Below, piece after piece: positions 27,265-35,730 of a DNA stretch of 64,000 nt. Every line of letters begins with the position of its first letter. Within the stretch, counting starts at the first letter, position 1. Below the pieces are notes generated by a model. It did not search any database, was not told the DNA's origin, and saw only the letters and a list, made by a program, of their open reading frames with translations. A program made the position numbers and the translations under genes. The DNA lies in NCBI GenBank assembly GCA_030426765.1, contig JAUHXV010000002.1, positions 1-64,000 on the forward strand, given 5' to 3'. The stretch is from Bacteroidia bacterium (GTDB lineage Bacteria > Bacteroidota > Bacteroidia > Chitinophagales > Saprospiraceae).

Positions 27265-29319
27265 ATGAAAAAAGACATTGAATCAAACTCGCGTGCTTAC
27301 CATTTGGAATCGATTATTGACTCGATCAATGATGCTGTCATTTTAGCTGATGGTCATGGACAGATCCTGTCGTGGAATGCTGCCGCCTCGAGAATGTTCC
27401 AGTACAAATTAGATGAAGCGAAGGGCCAGCCATTATCGCTCATCGTCCCCGATCGATATAAAGAGGCCCATGATACAGGTATTCAGCGTGTGCTTGCCGG
27501 AGGAGAGCAACGGGTCATTGGTAAAACAGTAGAACTGCAAGGTCTTCGAAAAGATGGGACTGAATTTCCGATCGAACTCTCCCTTTCCCTTTCTCAAGAG
27601 GATGGTCAGTTTTTTCTGGGAGGGATTATTCGCGATTGTACTGAACGAAAAAAGTCAGAAGAAGCGCTCAGTGAAGCCGAACAACGTTTTCGTTCCATTA
27701 CCGAATCAGCTAATGATGCTATTATCTCTGCAGATGAAAAGGGTCTGATCATTTTCTGGAATCAAACTGCGCATAAACTTTTTGGATATACGGAAGAAGA
27801 AGCGTTAGGGAAGCCCTTGACCATTATTGTACCTGATCAGTATAAACAACTTCATGAGGCAGGCATACAACGTGTGAGTACCGGAGGGGATATGCATGTG
27901 ATCGGAAAAACGGTGGAGTTGGAAGGACTGCACAAGGAAGGACATGTATTTCCAATTGAGCTATCTCTTTCTACCTGGGAGAATGCCGGAAAGCGATTTT
28001 ACAGCGGCATCATCAGAGACATTACAGAAAGAAAAGCCATTGAGCACTCCATCAAAGATGCAGAAATGCGTTTTCGTTCGATTACCGAATCAGCCAATGA
28101 TGCTATTATCTCAGCGGATGAAAAAGGACTGATTATTTCATGGAATCAAACTGCTCATAAACTTTTTGGCTATGAAGAAGAAGAAGCGTTAGGGAAGCCC
28201 TTGACCATTATTGTGCCTGATCAGTATAAGCAACTTCACGAGGCAGGCATACAACGGGTGAGTACCGGAGGGGATATGCATGTGATCGGAAAAACGGTGG
28301 AGTTGGAAGGACTGCACAAGGAAGGGCACGTATTTCCAATTGAGCTATCTCTTTCTACCTGGGAGAATTCCGGCAAACGCTATTACAGCGGTATTATCAG
28401 AGATATCACTGAGCGGAAAAAATCCGAACGGGAAATTCTTGACAGCCGTTCTGAACTTGCAGAGAAAGCACTTAAACTGAAGGATGCCTTGGAAGAGATC
28501 AATGTCAAAAACGAACAACTGCAGGATTTGTCAAACAAGCTCGCCAAGTATCTCTCACAGCAGGTTTACAAGTCCATCTTCCAGGGTACTAAGGAAGTGA
28601 AAATTGAATCCTACCGGAAAAATCTCACCATCTTTTTCAGCGACATACAGGGGTTTACAGAACTCACGGATCGGGTAGAGTCAGAAGTGCTGACGAATAT
28701 ATTAAACAAGTACCTGAATGAAATGTCAAAAATTGCTGTGGAATTTGGAGGTACCATTGATAAGTTTATCGGAGATGCGATCATGATATTTTTTGGGGAT
28801 CCGGAAACAGGTGGCGAAAAACACGACGCGATTGCCTGCGTAAAAATGGCCATCAAAATGCGGGAGCGAATGTCCGAGCTTACAAAAGAATGGGATGATC
28901 TCGGAATCATCCGACCGATACAAATTCGAATCGGAATAAACTCCGGGTTTGCAACGGTGGGCAATTTTGGTTCTGAAGATCGTTTGGATTATACCATTGT
29001 AGGAGGCAATGTGAATCTGGCCAGTCGCCTTGAATCAGCTGCTGCACCTGACTCGATTTTGATTTCCCACAGCACCTTCAGCCTTGTGAAAGATGAAATC
29101 CTGTGCGTGGAACGAGAAGAAGTGACAGCCAAAGGACTAGCTTATCCGGTACGCACCTATGAGGTCATCAACGCTATTGCTGAAGCCAATGCCCTGGATA
29201 ATAGTTTGCAAACCGCGCTTGAAGGGTTTAATCTGAATATAGACTTCAACCGATTGTCCTACACAGCCCGCTTAGAAGCAAAAGATATTCTCGAAAAAGC
29301 GATTTCAAAACTGAGATAA
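27265..29319 (+). CDS. Triple-PAS class III adenylate cyclase
   Basis: The 684-residue soluble protein has three PAS sensory domains (about residues 10-130, 140-270, 270-395), a coiled-coil linker ('SELAEKALKLKDALEEINVK') and a class III nucleotide cyclase domain. Metal-binding Asp residues are in 'IFFSDIQGFTELTDR' and 'FIGDAIMIFFGDP'. The purine-selecting positions read Lys in 'TIDKFIGDAI' and Asp in 'LDYTIVGGNVNLASRLE', the combination for ATP, so cAMP is the expected product. PAS2 and PAS3 are near-copies. The start ATG at 27265 is preferred over the upstream TTG at 27196. What the PAS domains sense is not visible. Confidence 0.9.
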   Translation: MKKDIESNSRAYHLESIIDSINDAVILADGHGQILSWNAAASRMFQYKLDEAKGQPLSLIVPDRYKEAHDTGIQRVLAGGEQRVIGKTVELQGLRKDGTEFPIELSLSLSQEDGQFFLGGIIRDCTERKKSEEALSEAEQRFRSITESANDAIISADEKGLIIFWNQTAHKLFGYTEEEALGKPLTIIVPDQYKQLHEAGIQRVSTGGDMHVIGKTVELEGLHKEGHVFPIELSLSTWENAGKRFYSGIIRDITERKAIEHSIKDAEMRFRSITESANDAIISADEKGLIISWNQTAHKLFGYEEEEALGKPLTIIVPDQYKQLHEAGIQRVSTGGDMHVIGKTVELEGLHKEGHVFPIELSLSTWENSGKRYYSGIIRDITERKKSEREILDSRSELAEKALKLKDALEEINVKNEQLQDLSNKLAKYLSQQVYKSIFQGTKEVKIESYRKNLTIFFSDIQGFTELTDRVESEVLTNILNKYLNEMSKIAVEFGGTIDKFIGDAIMIFFGDPETGGEKHDAIACVKMAIKMRERMSELTKEWDDLGIIRPIQIRIGINSGFATVGNFGSEDRLDYTIVGGNVNLASRLESAAAPDSILISHSTFSLVKDEILCVEREEVTAKGLAYPVRTYEVINAIAEANALDNSLQTALEGFNLNIDFNRLSYTARLEAKDILEKAISKLR
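27687..28419 (+). repeat. Tandem 384-bp duplication encoding PAS2 and PAS3
   Basis: Two in-frame copies with a period of 384 bp (128 codons), the first starting at 27687 and the second at 28071, differ at only scattered, mostly third-codon positions. The stretch from about 27801 (copy 1) and 28185 (copy 2) is almost identical for over 200 bp. This looks like a recent duplication or ongoing gene conversion inside the gene. Confidence 0.85.
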
Positions 29320-29339
29320 GTCAGTACTAAAGAAAATAA

Positions 29340-30659
29340 TCAGCTTACCTGGTAAGAAAATTTCTTTCCGTTGACGCTTTCCTCTTCAAAGAAAAAGGAG
29401 TCACCGAATGCCGGTTCGAGATCATCCAGCCAAACGGCATTCGGATCATATTTGGCATAAAAAGGCCGACCTACCCAATTCGGATCTCTACCCTGGAGGA
29501 AACGCAATACAAATACTTTTTGGAAATTGATCTCACTCACACCGACTACCTGCACTTTTCCAGGAAAGCACGACATGCTCGGGCCACGTACAGTACGGCA
29601 GATACCACTCACCTGCTTGTAGGCAGTTCGGAATATGTGTAATGCCTCGATAAGCGGAACAGAAAAATAGTCCTGTGCGCCGGTATCTCTCGGGATAAAC
29701 ATGTAATACGGAATCAGATTGTGATTGACTTGGGTGCGCAGCATTTCCGCCCAGATGTCTGCTTTGTTGTTGATGTGATTCAACACAGGTGATTGTGTTC
29801 TGATCTGTGCACCGGTTTTTCGTATGCGTTTGATGGCGGTTTTTACTACTTCAGTTTGCAGTTCTCGCGGGTGACTGAAGTGGGCCATGATGGCGAGATT
29901 GATGCCGCGCTCCTGAAGGCGTTCAAACAAACGAAGGAAGTCATCTGCATCTTTATCGGTTACAAATTTATACGGCCAGAATCCAAGCGCCTTCGTTCCG
30001 ATGCGAATCGTCTGAATATTGGTTTTGTTGTCGTCCGAAAGAAAAGGTTCGATAAATTTTTCAAAGACTTTAAAAGACATGATCATAGGGTCACCACCGG
30101 TAAACAGCAGGTCGGTAACTTCGTGGTGATTCTCAAGATACTTGACGAGTAATTCAGTTTCTTTGGTAGCAAACTTTAGTTCGTTCATGCCGACAAACTG
30201 TGGCCAGCGAAAACAAAAGGTGCAGTAACTGTGGCACGTTTGTCCGGCACTTGGAAAAAACAACAGGGTTTCTCTGTACTTATGTTGAACACCACTGAGT
30301 TTTACACCGTCGATTTCAGGAACATTATAATCTTGTTGTCCGGCCGGATGCGGATTGAGTTGTAAGCGAATGCCGTTGCTGACTTTTTTCTGATAGATCT
30401 TATCTGTGTTTTCAGAAAGGGAAGCTTCCATTTCTTTGTAATGGGCTTCGTCAAGCATTCCTCGCTGTGGAAAGGTGAGTTTAAAAATCGGATCATCTTC
30501 AAAATTATCCCAATCAATCAATTCATCAATCACGTAGTTGTTGACTTTAAACGGAAGAACGGAACCGACAACATTTATGTCTTGTATGAATTGTTTATCG
30601 AGCTTATCAATTTGAGGAATCGTCAGATAGTTATGGAGGGAATATGCTTTATATTTCAT
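29340..30659 (-). CDS. KamA-family radical SAM protein (lysine 2,3-aminomutase-like)
   Basis: The 439-residue protein carries the radical SAM cluster motif C-x3-C-x2-C at Cys142, Cys146 and Cys149 in 'TCHSYCTFCFRWPQFVG', followed by 'DLLFTGGDPMIMS', the typical SAM-binding GGD segment. The overall order resembles lysine 2,3-aminomutase and its KamA relatives, PLP-dependent enzymes that shift amino groups. The residues after the cluster ('FRWPQ') differ from the 'CRHCFRR' of classical aminomutases, so a different substrate is likely. It stands alone, with an inverted repeat upstream that may be an operator. Confidence 0.8.
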   Translation of the reverse strand: MKYKAYSLHNYLTIPQIDKLDKQFIQDINVVGSVLPFKVNNYVIDELIDWDNFEDDPIFKLTFPQRGMLDEAHYKEMEASLSENTDKIYQKKVSNGIRLQLNPHPAGQQDYNVPEIDGVKLSGVQHKYRETLLFFPSAGQTCHSYCTFCFRWPQFVGMNELKFATKETELLVKYLENHHEVTDLLFTGGDPMIMSFKVFEKFIEPFLSDDNKTNIQTIRIGTKALGFWPYKFVTDKDADDFLRLFERLQERGINLAIMAHFSHPRELQTEVVKTAIKRIRKTGAQIRTQSPVLNHINNKADIWAEMLRTQVNHNLIPYYMFIPRDTGAQDYFSVPLIEALHIFRTAYKQVSGICRTVRGPSMSCFPGKVQVVGVSEINFQKVFVLRFLQGRDPNWVGRPFYAKYDPNAVWLDDLEPAFGDSFFFEEESVNGKKFSYQVS

Positions 30660-30693
30660 CTTAGATATTTACTTTTCCGAATAAAAATGGTGT

Positions 30694-30717
30694 CAACGTT
30701 TGAGAGCTAAAACGTTG
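30694..30717. promoter_or_regulatory. Inverted repeat upstream of the KamA-like gene
   Basis: CAACGTTT at 30694-30701 and its complement AAACGTTG at 30710-30717 flank an 8-nt spacer, 35 bp ahead of the KamA-like start codon. Each arm also contains the small palindrome AACGTT. The position suits an operator for a dimeric regulator, but no regulator is known. Confidence 0.35.
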
Positions 30718-30875
30718 TGTGTGGCGAGGGGAGCCGTGTTGCTAAGTTACAACAATGATTTGGGCTTCCCTTTATGTTTTCGAGTACACATATACCTCAT
30801 GCCTTATATGATAAGCTTGAATCAATGTAATTGTCCTTAAAAAAGGAAATTGTTTTATACAAAAAACGCTGAAAT

Positions 30876-30929
30876 TTTTTCTCACACAATAGCAATGAAG
30901 CAACGACCAGGTGCTTCAAATGAGAAAAA
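30876..30929. other. Nested stem-loop in the 430-bp gap between the KamA-like gene and the SDR
   Basis: The gap 30660-31090 holds no convincing gene. It contains an outer 9-bp stem (30876-30884 with 30921-30929) and an inner 7-bp stem (30896-30902 with 30912-30918) closed by a 9-nt loop. It lies 160 bp beyond the end of the SDR operon on the minus strand. It may be a transcription end or a leader structure for the KamA-like gene; there is no strong U-tract. Confidence 0.4.
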
Positions 30930-31090
30930 GTTATATAAGAAATAAAACAATACTTCAATAAAGACAGGGTATTCGGAAGATGTGACCTATTTGATCAAAG
31001 AATACCACGACTTCTGCTCACAAACAACAAACGCAGTTTTGTGCAACAGAGTTCCGGTAATAAATTTTTTGTGCAAAAAAATTTTTCTGT

Positions 31091-32080
31091 TTACAACAAA
31101 GGATAACCTAACTTTTCTGCTAATTGCTTTGAAAGCGTCCAAAGTTTACTTCCATTCGCAGTATCCAATGCTTTTTCGTCGATCGATTTTTCTTCCATTA
31201 GAAACAAGTACATAAAACTCTTTTTATTAAGAGATCGGGAAGTCGCCAGGTAGACTACCGGTTCGCAAGCCTGCTCAGGTGATCGGAAAAAGAGACGAAA
31301 CACGAGTTTCAATATTGGTTGAAAAAAGGCAGGTGCTTCGCGGGCGATATTGGAGTTGACAGGTCCTGGACACAAAGCAAAAACACTGTGTGTAATTTGT
31401 TTTTGATTGAGTCGTCTGGAAAGTTCAAATGCGAAGGTCACCAGCAATAACTTATAGTAGCCATATAAGGCTACAGTTTTTCCAACAGCGTGTGCCTGAA
31501 ATTGACCAAACGCATCCCAGTCAAATTCAGCCGGATCGCGATGGCTTTCTGAGCCTACAATGATAATCCTGGCGGGTTGATCAGGATCTGTGGCAATCAA
31601 ATTCTGCCTAAGCAGTGATCGAATGAGGTAATAGGCGGAAAAATAATTGACCATAAACATTTCTTCCAATCCGGCTTTTGTCATACGCGCTTTTGCTGCA
31701 ACCACTGCCGCATTACTGATCACGATATCAACAGTTCCGATTTCCTCTTTAATGCGTGAAACAAGGGTGTCAATCGAATTAAAATCAGATAAATCTACCG
31801 GCAACATAATGATATCTTCTGATCCTGAGGCACGACGGACCTCGTTCCCTTTCTCCGGTATCCCGCTTCGCACAACCATTACTACGCGGGCTCCTAGTCG
31901 AGCCACCTGTTTAGCTGTCGCGAGACCAAGACCGGAGCTTGCCCCGGTAATCATTACGGTCTTTCCTTTTAGATGTTCGTCGGGATGTAAAGCGCCAATC
32001 CTTCCTCTTTTTTTAAACAGATCGCGTATCCCTTTGAGTGTTGCTTTTACCGGATTGTTATACTGATGATTGCTTTTCAT
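31091..32080 (-). CDS. Short-chain dehydrogenase/reductase (retinol dehydrogenase-like)
   Basis: A 329-residue SDR with the NAD(P)-binding 'GKTVMITGASSGLGLATAKQ', the 'IVISNAAVVA' strand, the catalytic Ser region 'RIIIVGSESHRDP' and the catalytic pair as Y-x-x-x-K in 'VALYGYYKLLLVTFAFELSR'. 'FALCPGPVNSNIAREAP' follows. The length and form resemble retinol dehydrogenase/WW-domain oxidoreductase-like SDRs that act on hydrophobic alcohols or steroids. It starts 3 nt after the sulfotransferase stop and is the last gene of the operon that begins near 35571. Confidence 0.88.
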   Translation of the reverse strand: MKSNHQYNNPVKATLKGIRDLFKKRGRIGALHPDEHLKGKTVMITGASSGLGLATAKQVARLGARVVMVVRSGIPEKGNEVRRASGSEDIIMLPVDLSDFNSIDTLVSRIKEEIGTVDIVISNAAVVAAKARMTKAGLEEMFMVNYFSAYYLIRSLLRQNLIATDPDQPARIIIVGSESHRDPAEFDWDAFGQFQAHAVGKTVALYGYYKLLLVTFAFELSRRLNQKQITHSVFALCPGPVNSNIAREAPAFFQPILKLVFRLFFRSPEQACEPVVYLATSRSLNKKSFMYLFLMEEKSIDEKALDTANGSKLWTLSKQLAEKLGYPLL

Positions 32081-32083
32081 GAT

Positions 32084-33328
32084 TTATAATAAGTGTCGAT
32101 ACGCATTCTGATACGCTGCTGTGTGTTCGTGTAGGAGATTTTCGCTCACCCCAAAATCGGAAAGTTGATACGCATGCTTTCCGTATTTCCCACGTGGATT
32201 ATTTTTTTCATTTGTGCGAAAGACGTTTTGCAATGAATCATTAATCTGTTCACCCCGATGTGAGTAGATGTTTGCTAGTACATCTTCAGTATGATTCAGC
32301 AGATCATAGAATCCCACATCCACAAAAAGTTGGTTATGATCTTCTGTATTTCGAAACGCCAGTGCTTTTTTCAGCATGAAACCTGTTTTTCTAATCCAAT
32401 GTTTGGACACTTCATACAAATCCACAGTGTCACTGAATAAGCTGCGTGCGTATGCCACCATACTCAGGAAGCTTGGAATGGATTCCTCGATCTTTCGATG
32501 CGTCCAGATAAACTGTACATCTTCATATTGCTTGTGAAGTTCATTTGCGAATTCAAGATGGTGCGGTGATTTTAGTATCCATCGCTGACCCGGACGCTGC
32601 CATTGTAAGAGCCGGAGAAGTTTTGCACTATACGTATACGCGGGTGATTGATCAATAGACTCAAGCCATGATGCATAAGCGGGCACATGCATGGTAGCTT
32701 CGGCAGTTGTACTTAGGAAGGATACGTCCAGCAGAAGTATGTCTTCTTCCGGAGCGAGATGTTCAACAGGGTGAATAGCAAAAAACCCCGGAGACATATA
32801 CTTTAATGCACGCTCGCTCATTTTGGCGATTTTTTTACGCTCTGATCCTGAATGGGCGTCACCTTTTATTGGGGCGGGGTTTAGCGCTTCCCAACTATAC
32901 AGTGGTCGCACCGCAGGATCGGAAGAAAGCAATCGCTGTAGCTTTGTTGTGCCGGTGCGCTGTAATCCAATGATAACCGTGACAGGGTATAAAGACTGCT
33001 CAAGAATTTCGGGGTGTTTTTTAAAACAATCTTCCGCCCGTAATCGAACACAAAGTAAATTTTCCAGTCGTTTGCGAGTGATAAATCGCCCGATTGGATG
33101 AAGATTGGCCTCTTCATTAACCGACTCAATCAAGCGATCCAAAGGTTCATCCCAGAAGTCGTTCCCTAAATCAAAAAGACCACATTGACGACGGGCGGAT
33201 CGGATGATAACATCTTTGCTGATTTTTATTTCTGTTCCCAATCCGTAGGAGTTCTTCCAGAATCGATTGATCGCAGAAAACCAAATGGGTTTTTTCCGGA
33301 ATTCGGATGAATGAATTGTTTTATTCAT
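32084..33328 (-). CDS. Sulfotransferase-family protein (PAPS-dependent)
   Basis: The 414-residue protein has the PAPS-binding P-loop 'VIIGLQRTGTTKLQRLLSSD' and the later 3'-phosphate region 'VQFIWTHRKIEESIPSFLSM', both typical of the Sulfotransfer_3 family found in marine bacteria, mycobacteria and eukaryotic tyrosylprotein sulfotransferases. These enzymes move sulfate from PAPS to a hydroxyl of a lipid, sterol, glycan or tyrosine. Its start overlaps the end of the DUF1214 gene by 8 nt, so the two are co-translated. The neighbouring SDR and EthD-like genes suggest a small hydrophobic acceptor, which is inference. Confidence 0.85.
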   Translation of the reverse strand: MNKTIHSSEFRKKPIWFSAINRFWKNSYGLGTEIKISKDVIIRSARRQCGLFDLGNDFWDEPLDRLIESVNEEANLHPIGRFITRKRLENLLCVRLRAEDCFKKHPEILEQSLYPVTVIIGLQRTGTTKLQRLLSSDPAVRPLYSWEALNPAPIKGDAHSGSERKKIAKMSERALKYMSPGFFAIHPVEHLAPEEDILLLDVSFLSTTAEATMHVPAYASWLESIDQSPAYTYSAKLLRLLQWQRPGQRWILKSPHHLEFANELHKQYEDVQFIWTHRKIEESIPSFLSMVAYARSLFSDTVDLYEVSKHWIRKTGFMLKKALAFRNTEDHNQLFVDVGFYDLLNHTEDVLANIYSHRGEQINDSLQNVFRTNEKNNPRGKYGKHAYQLSDFGVSENLLHEHTAAYQNAYRHLL

Positions 33329-34511
33329 CCTTTACACTTTCAAATGTGACGACTTCGCAAGAGGGTTCTATTGCTTTTGAACCTTCAGCTAATCTGTACC
33401 AGCGCCAGCACATGGTACCTTCATAATGTCCGCAGGTGTCAATCCAATTTGGATGACCCGGATCCTGATGAGCGACGTACACGACCACTAGGCCATCCGG
33501 TTCGAAAGCAGCACTATGCTTATTGACGCATACCGTATAATATCGATAGTCCAGCGACTCCATCCAGTAGTTGTTGAGTTGGAAATTCCACGTATCGCAT
33601 GCCGGTGGTCGAACGGAAATGCGGAGAGCTTCATTGCTCTTAAGCTTCCAGTAGCTGTGATAGTATATGATATCTGCATCGCCTCCTGCTGCGTTTGAAA
33701 CTTCAGGATCAAACTGTGGAAGCGCGTTAGTATGTTTTTGAAAACCTTTAGCCCATCGTGCAAAAAGAAGAGGCGCGCCTGCGACGAACATAGAAGCCAT
33801 TTTTAAACCCTCTGCCAGGCGCTGTGCGGACAAGGGCTCCGGTGTGGAAGGTCCGGAGAGGTTTTCAATGTGCAATTCACATGGTACTTCTTTGTTTCGA
33901 TCAAGAAATGTTTGTCGAACAATCACGAGCGATGTACCATCCTCTGTTTTCAGCCAATTCTCGCCTTTTGGTTTATGGCTAAGGGTTATTTCAAAAGAAC
34001 CATCGGCACTTATTTTCAAATCTTTGCCTTGCAGAACACCGCAGGGAGCAAGACCGCCCGTTGTACCGTAAGAACCATTCTGTGTAAAAAATCCAACGTA
34101 ATCGATGGTGTTTCTTTTTCCTGTGATTCGATATTCACAGTTGCCATCGATTTGCGCATTCAGATAATAGTTATCCGGATTGTCCGCCCCGAGTTTTACC
34201 GTTTCGTGTACCATCCTTCGAAATTCCGGAAACTGTGCGTCACCATATTCCACGTAAGCTTCAAGTCCAGCACGGGTGAGGCGCGTTAAATAGCGAATAC
34301 CTTCTGCCTGGTTAAATGCATCGCGCGGTGTGCCGGAATATTTGAGAACGGATCCTGCGAGTTTTAGCTGGTCGCAGAAATCTTCCCAGGCTTTACCGGA
34401 CACAACGCGTTCGTCGTCATAATTGGCTGCTTTTCGTCCTGTCAACCACAGACGGAACTTTTGCATTCTGGATAGCAGAGACAGGTAAAAGAAAAGAATT
34501 CGTTGCATCAA
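33321..34511 (-). CDS. DUF1214-domain protein
   Basis: The 396-residue protein matches the DUF1214 pattern in its last third: 'RISVRPPACDTWNFQLNNYW', 'LDYRYYTVCVNKHSA', and 'GLVVVYVAHQDPGHPNWIDT'. No signal peptide is evident. Such proteins occur next to sulfotransferases and oxidoreductases in several bacterial groups, but their biochemical role is unknown to me. It overlaps the downstream sulfotransferase by 8 nt. Confidence 0.75.
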   Translation of the reverse strand: MMQRILFFYLSLLSRMQKFRLWLTGRKAANYDDERVVSGKAWEDFCDQLKLAGSVLKYSGTPRDAFNQAEGIRYLTRLTRAGLEAYVEYGDAQFPEFRRMVHETVKLGADNPDNYYLNAQIDGNCEYRITGKRNTIDYVGFFTQNGSYGTTGGLAPCGVLQGKDLKISADGSFEITLSHKPKGENWLKTEDGTSLVIVRQTFLDRNKEVPCELHIENLSGPSTPEPLSAQRLAEGLKMASMFVAGAPLLFARWAKGFQKHTNALPQFDPEVSNAAGGDADIIYYHSYWKLKSNEALRISVRPPACDTWNFQLNNYWMESLDYRYYTVCVNKHSAAFEPDGLVVVYVAHQDPGHPNWIDTCGHYEGTMCWRWYRLAEGSKAIEPSCEVVTFESVKDE

Positions 34512-34595
34512 TGAAGTCGACTGACAAGCAAAAAGGTGGAAAATGAAAGCAGGGTAATATTACTATAATTTCCATAAAAATCCCATTCACATATC

Positions 34596-35276
34596 TCAAC
34601 CTGAGTGGCTTTTGATCCATAACTCTGTTGCGAAATATGGTTGGATCGAACCGTAGTCAATAAATCTGCGTGTATCAGAATAGACCTGCCACATCCGGTA
34701 CGGCATAATGAGCGGATGTCCGAAAAACCTGATTGGATTGAGCAGGTCAGATTTGGATTTAAACTGTTCTTCCACGATACCATCCCACGATGTCGGATTT
34801 TCATTTGAGGTGACTCTGACTACATTTCGATTGTAGTTCCAGAGCGGATGTATTTTTAGTGATAAGGGTGTGTGACTATTGTGCCATCGGTCTAGAAAAG
34901 TATCGTAGTGTATGTCGATTCTTTTTTTGAACAAGGTCAGCAGGCAAATGCCGGGTGTGGGTGTCAGATCTTTCCAGGATTTGGAATAGCCGACAGGGAT
35001 CGCTTCTTCTGCTTCGTAAGCACCTGCAAAGCCGGGATAAGCGGATGGTGTTTTGATCAAACCTGAATCTGAAGCGTACACGGATATGACTGCCACTTTC
35101 TTCTTTTTAAATGGAATAATGGAGATTGAAGGTGGAGAAGAAGCAGTATATGTTACTTTGCATTTCGCTACATAGGGAAATGTTGCCTGTTCTTTTGCCA
35201 GTGAAATGATACGGTCGGAAAAATGAGCATAGGATTCACTTTTCTGTCCGACAAACAAAAAGATTTTCTTCTGCAT
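34596..35276 (-). CDS. EthD-like ferredoxin-fold (dimeric alpha-beta barrel) protein
   Basis: The 226-residue protein looks like two dimeric alpha-beta barrel halves. The second half contains the EthD-like pattern 'GICLLTLFKKRIDIHYDTFL' followed by 'DRWHNSHTPLSLKIHPLWNY'. EthD-type proteins assist in ether, polyketide or aromatic metabolism or act as small cyclases and monooxygenase-like enzymes. It is separated from the DUF1214 gene by 84 bp and from the preceding small membrane protein gene by 16 bp. Confidence 0.65.
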   Translation of the reverse strand: MQKKIFLFVGQKSESYAHFSDRIISLAKEQATFPYVAKCKVTYTASSPPSISIIPFKKKKVAVISVYASDSGLIKTPSAYPGFAGAYEAEEAIPVGYSKSWKDLTPTPGICLLTLFKKRIDIHYDTFLDRWHNSHTPLSLKIHPLWNYNRNVVRVTSNENPTSWDGIVEEQFKSKSDLLNPIRFFGHPLIMPYRMWQVYSDTRRFIDYGSIQPYFATELWIKSHSG

Positions 35277-35292
35277 ATTTGGTGATCACAAT

Positions 35293-35571
35293 TTATGGCA
35301 GAACCTCAGGGGCAGACTCATCTGCACGTCCAACGATCCGTAACGCAAGGTAGGGAATCAGGTTGAACACCAGAACCAGAATTTTCCATATACCAATGAC
35401 CAGAAACCACAGTGTGTTGTAATCCTCCTGAGGGACATTCAGGAATAGAGATTGAATTTCATAGATCGGATCCAGTGCAAATAGAAAGAATAGTGTCATG
35501 ACCAGAATCAACCCATAGTTGATCACACAGCACCACCCCAGCACACGCTTCAGGAGTAACAGATTCATCAT
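35293..35571 (-). CDS. Small two- to three-span membrane protein
   Basis: I do not recognise the family with certainty; it resembles small DUF6868-type proteins. The 92-residue product has hydrophobic segments 'VLGWCCVINYGLILVMTLFFLF' and 'WFLVIGIWKILVLVFNLIPYLAL', separated by 'DPIYEIQSLFLNVPQEDYNT'. It is the first gene of the EthD/DUF1214/sulfotransferase/SDR operon, with the inverted-repeat element at 35582-35706 directly upstream. Confidence 0.65.
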   Translation of the reverse strand: MMNLLLLKRVLGWCCVINYGLILVMTLFFLFALDPIYEIQSLFLNVPQEDYNTLWFLVIGIWKILVLVFNLIPYLALRIVGRADESAPEVLP

Positions 35572-35581
35572 TGTTTGTAAA

Positions 35582-35706
35582 ATTTAAAAAAGAAAGTCGA
35601 AATGTCATTTTATTGGCACAAGCCATATTGTGAATTGGTAAAGTAATCAATCAATACCAGATCACATCAAACCAATTGATGACAATTTCGACTTTCTTTT
35701 CTAAAT
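35582..35706. repeat. 125-bp element with long terminal inverted repeats
   Basis: Two arms of 27-28 nt (35582-35608 and 35679-35706) are complementary except for one mismatch and one bulged base; the core 16 bp (35588-35603 with 35685-35700, containing GAAAGTCGAAAT) is perfect. A further ATTGG/CCAAT pair continues the stem inward. The element fills the gap between a T9SS gene (stop 25 bp away) and the small membrane protein gene. It may act as a terminator, a structured leader, or be a short mobile (MITE-like) element. Confidence 0.7.
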
Positions 35707-35730
35707 ACTATCTCAGAAGTACAACGAGAC

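Noticed and set aside
30982-31215. A plus-strand frame of 77 codons between the KamA-like and SDR genes
   Set aside because: It runs into the SDR gene on the opposite strand, is AT-rich and has no recognisable features.
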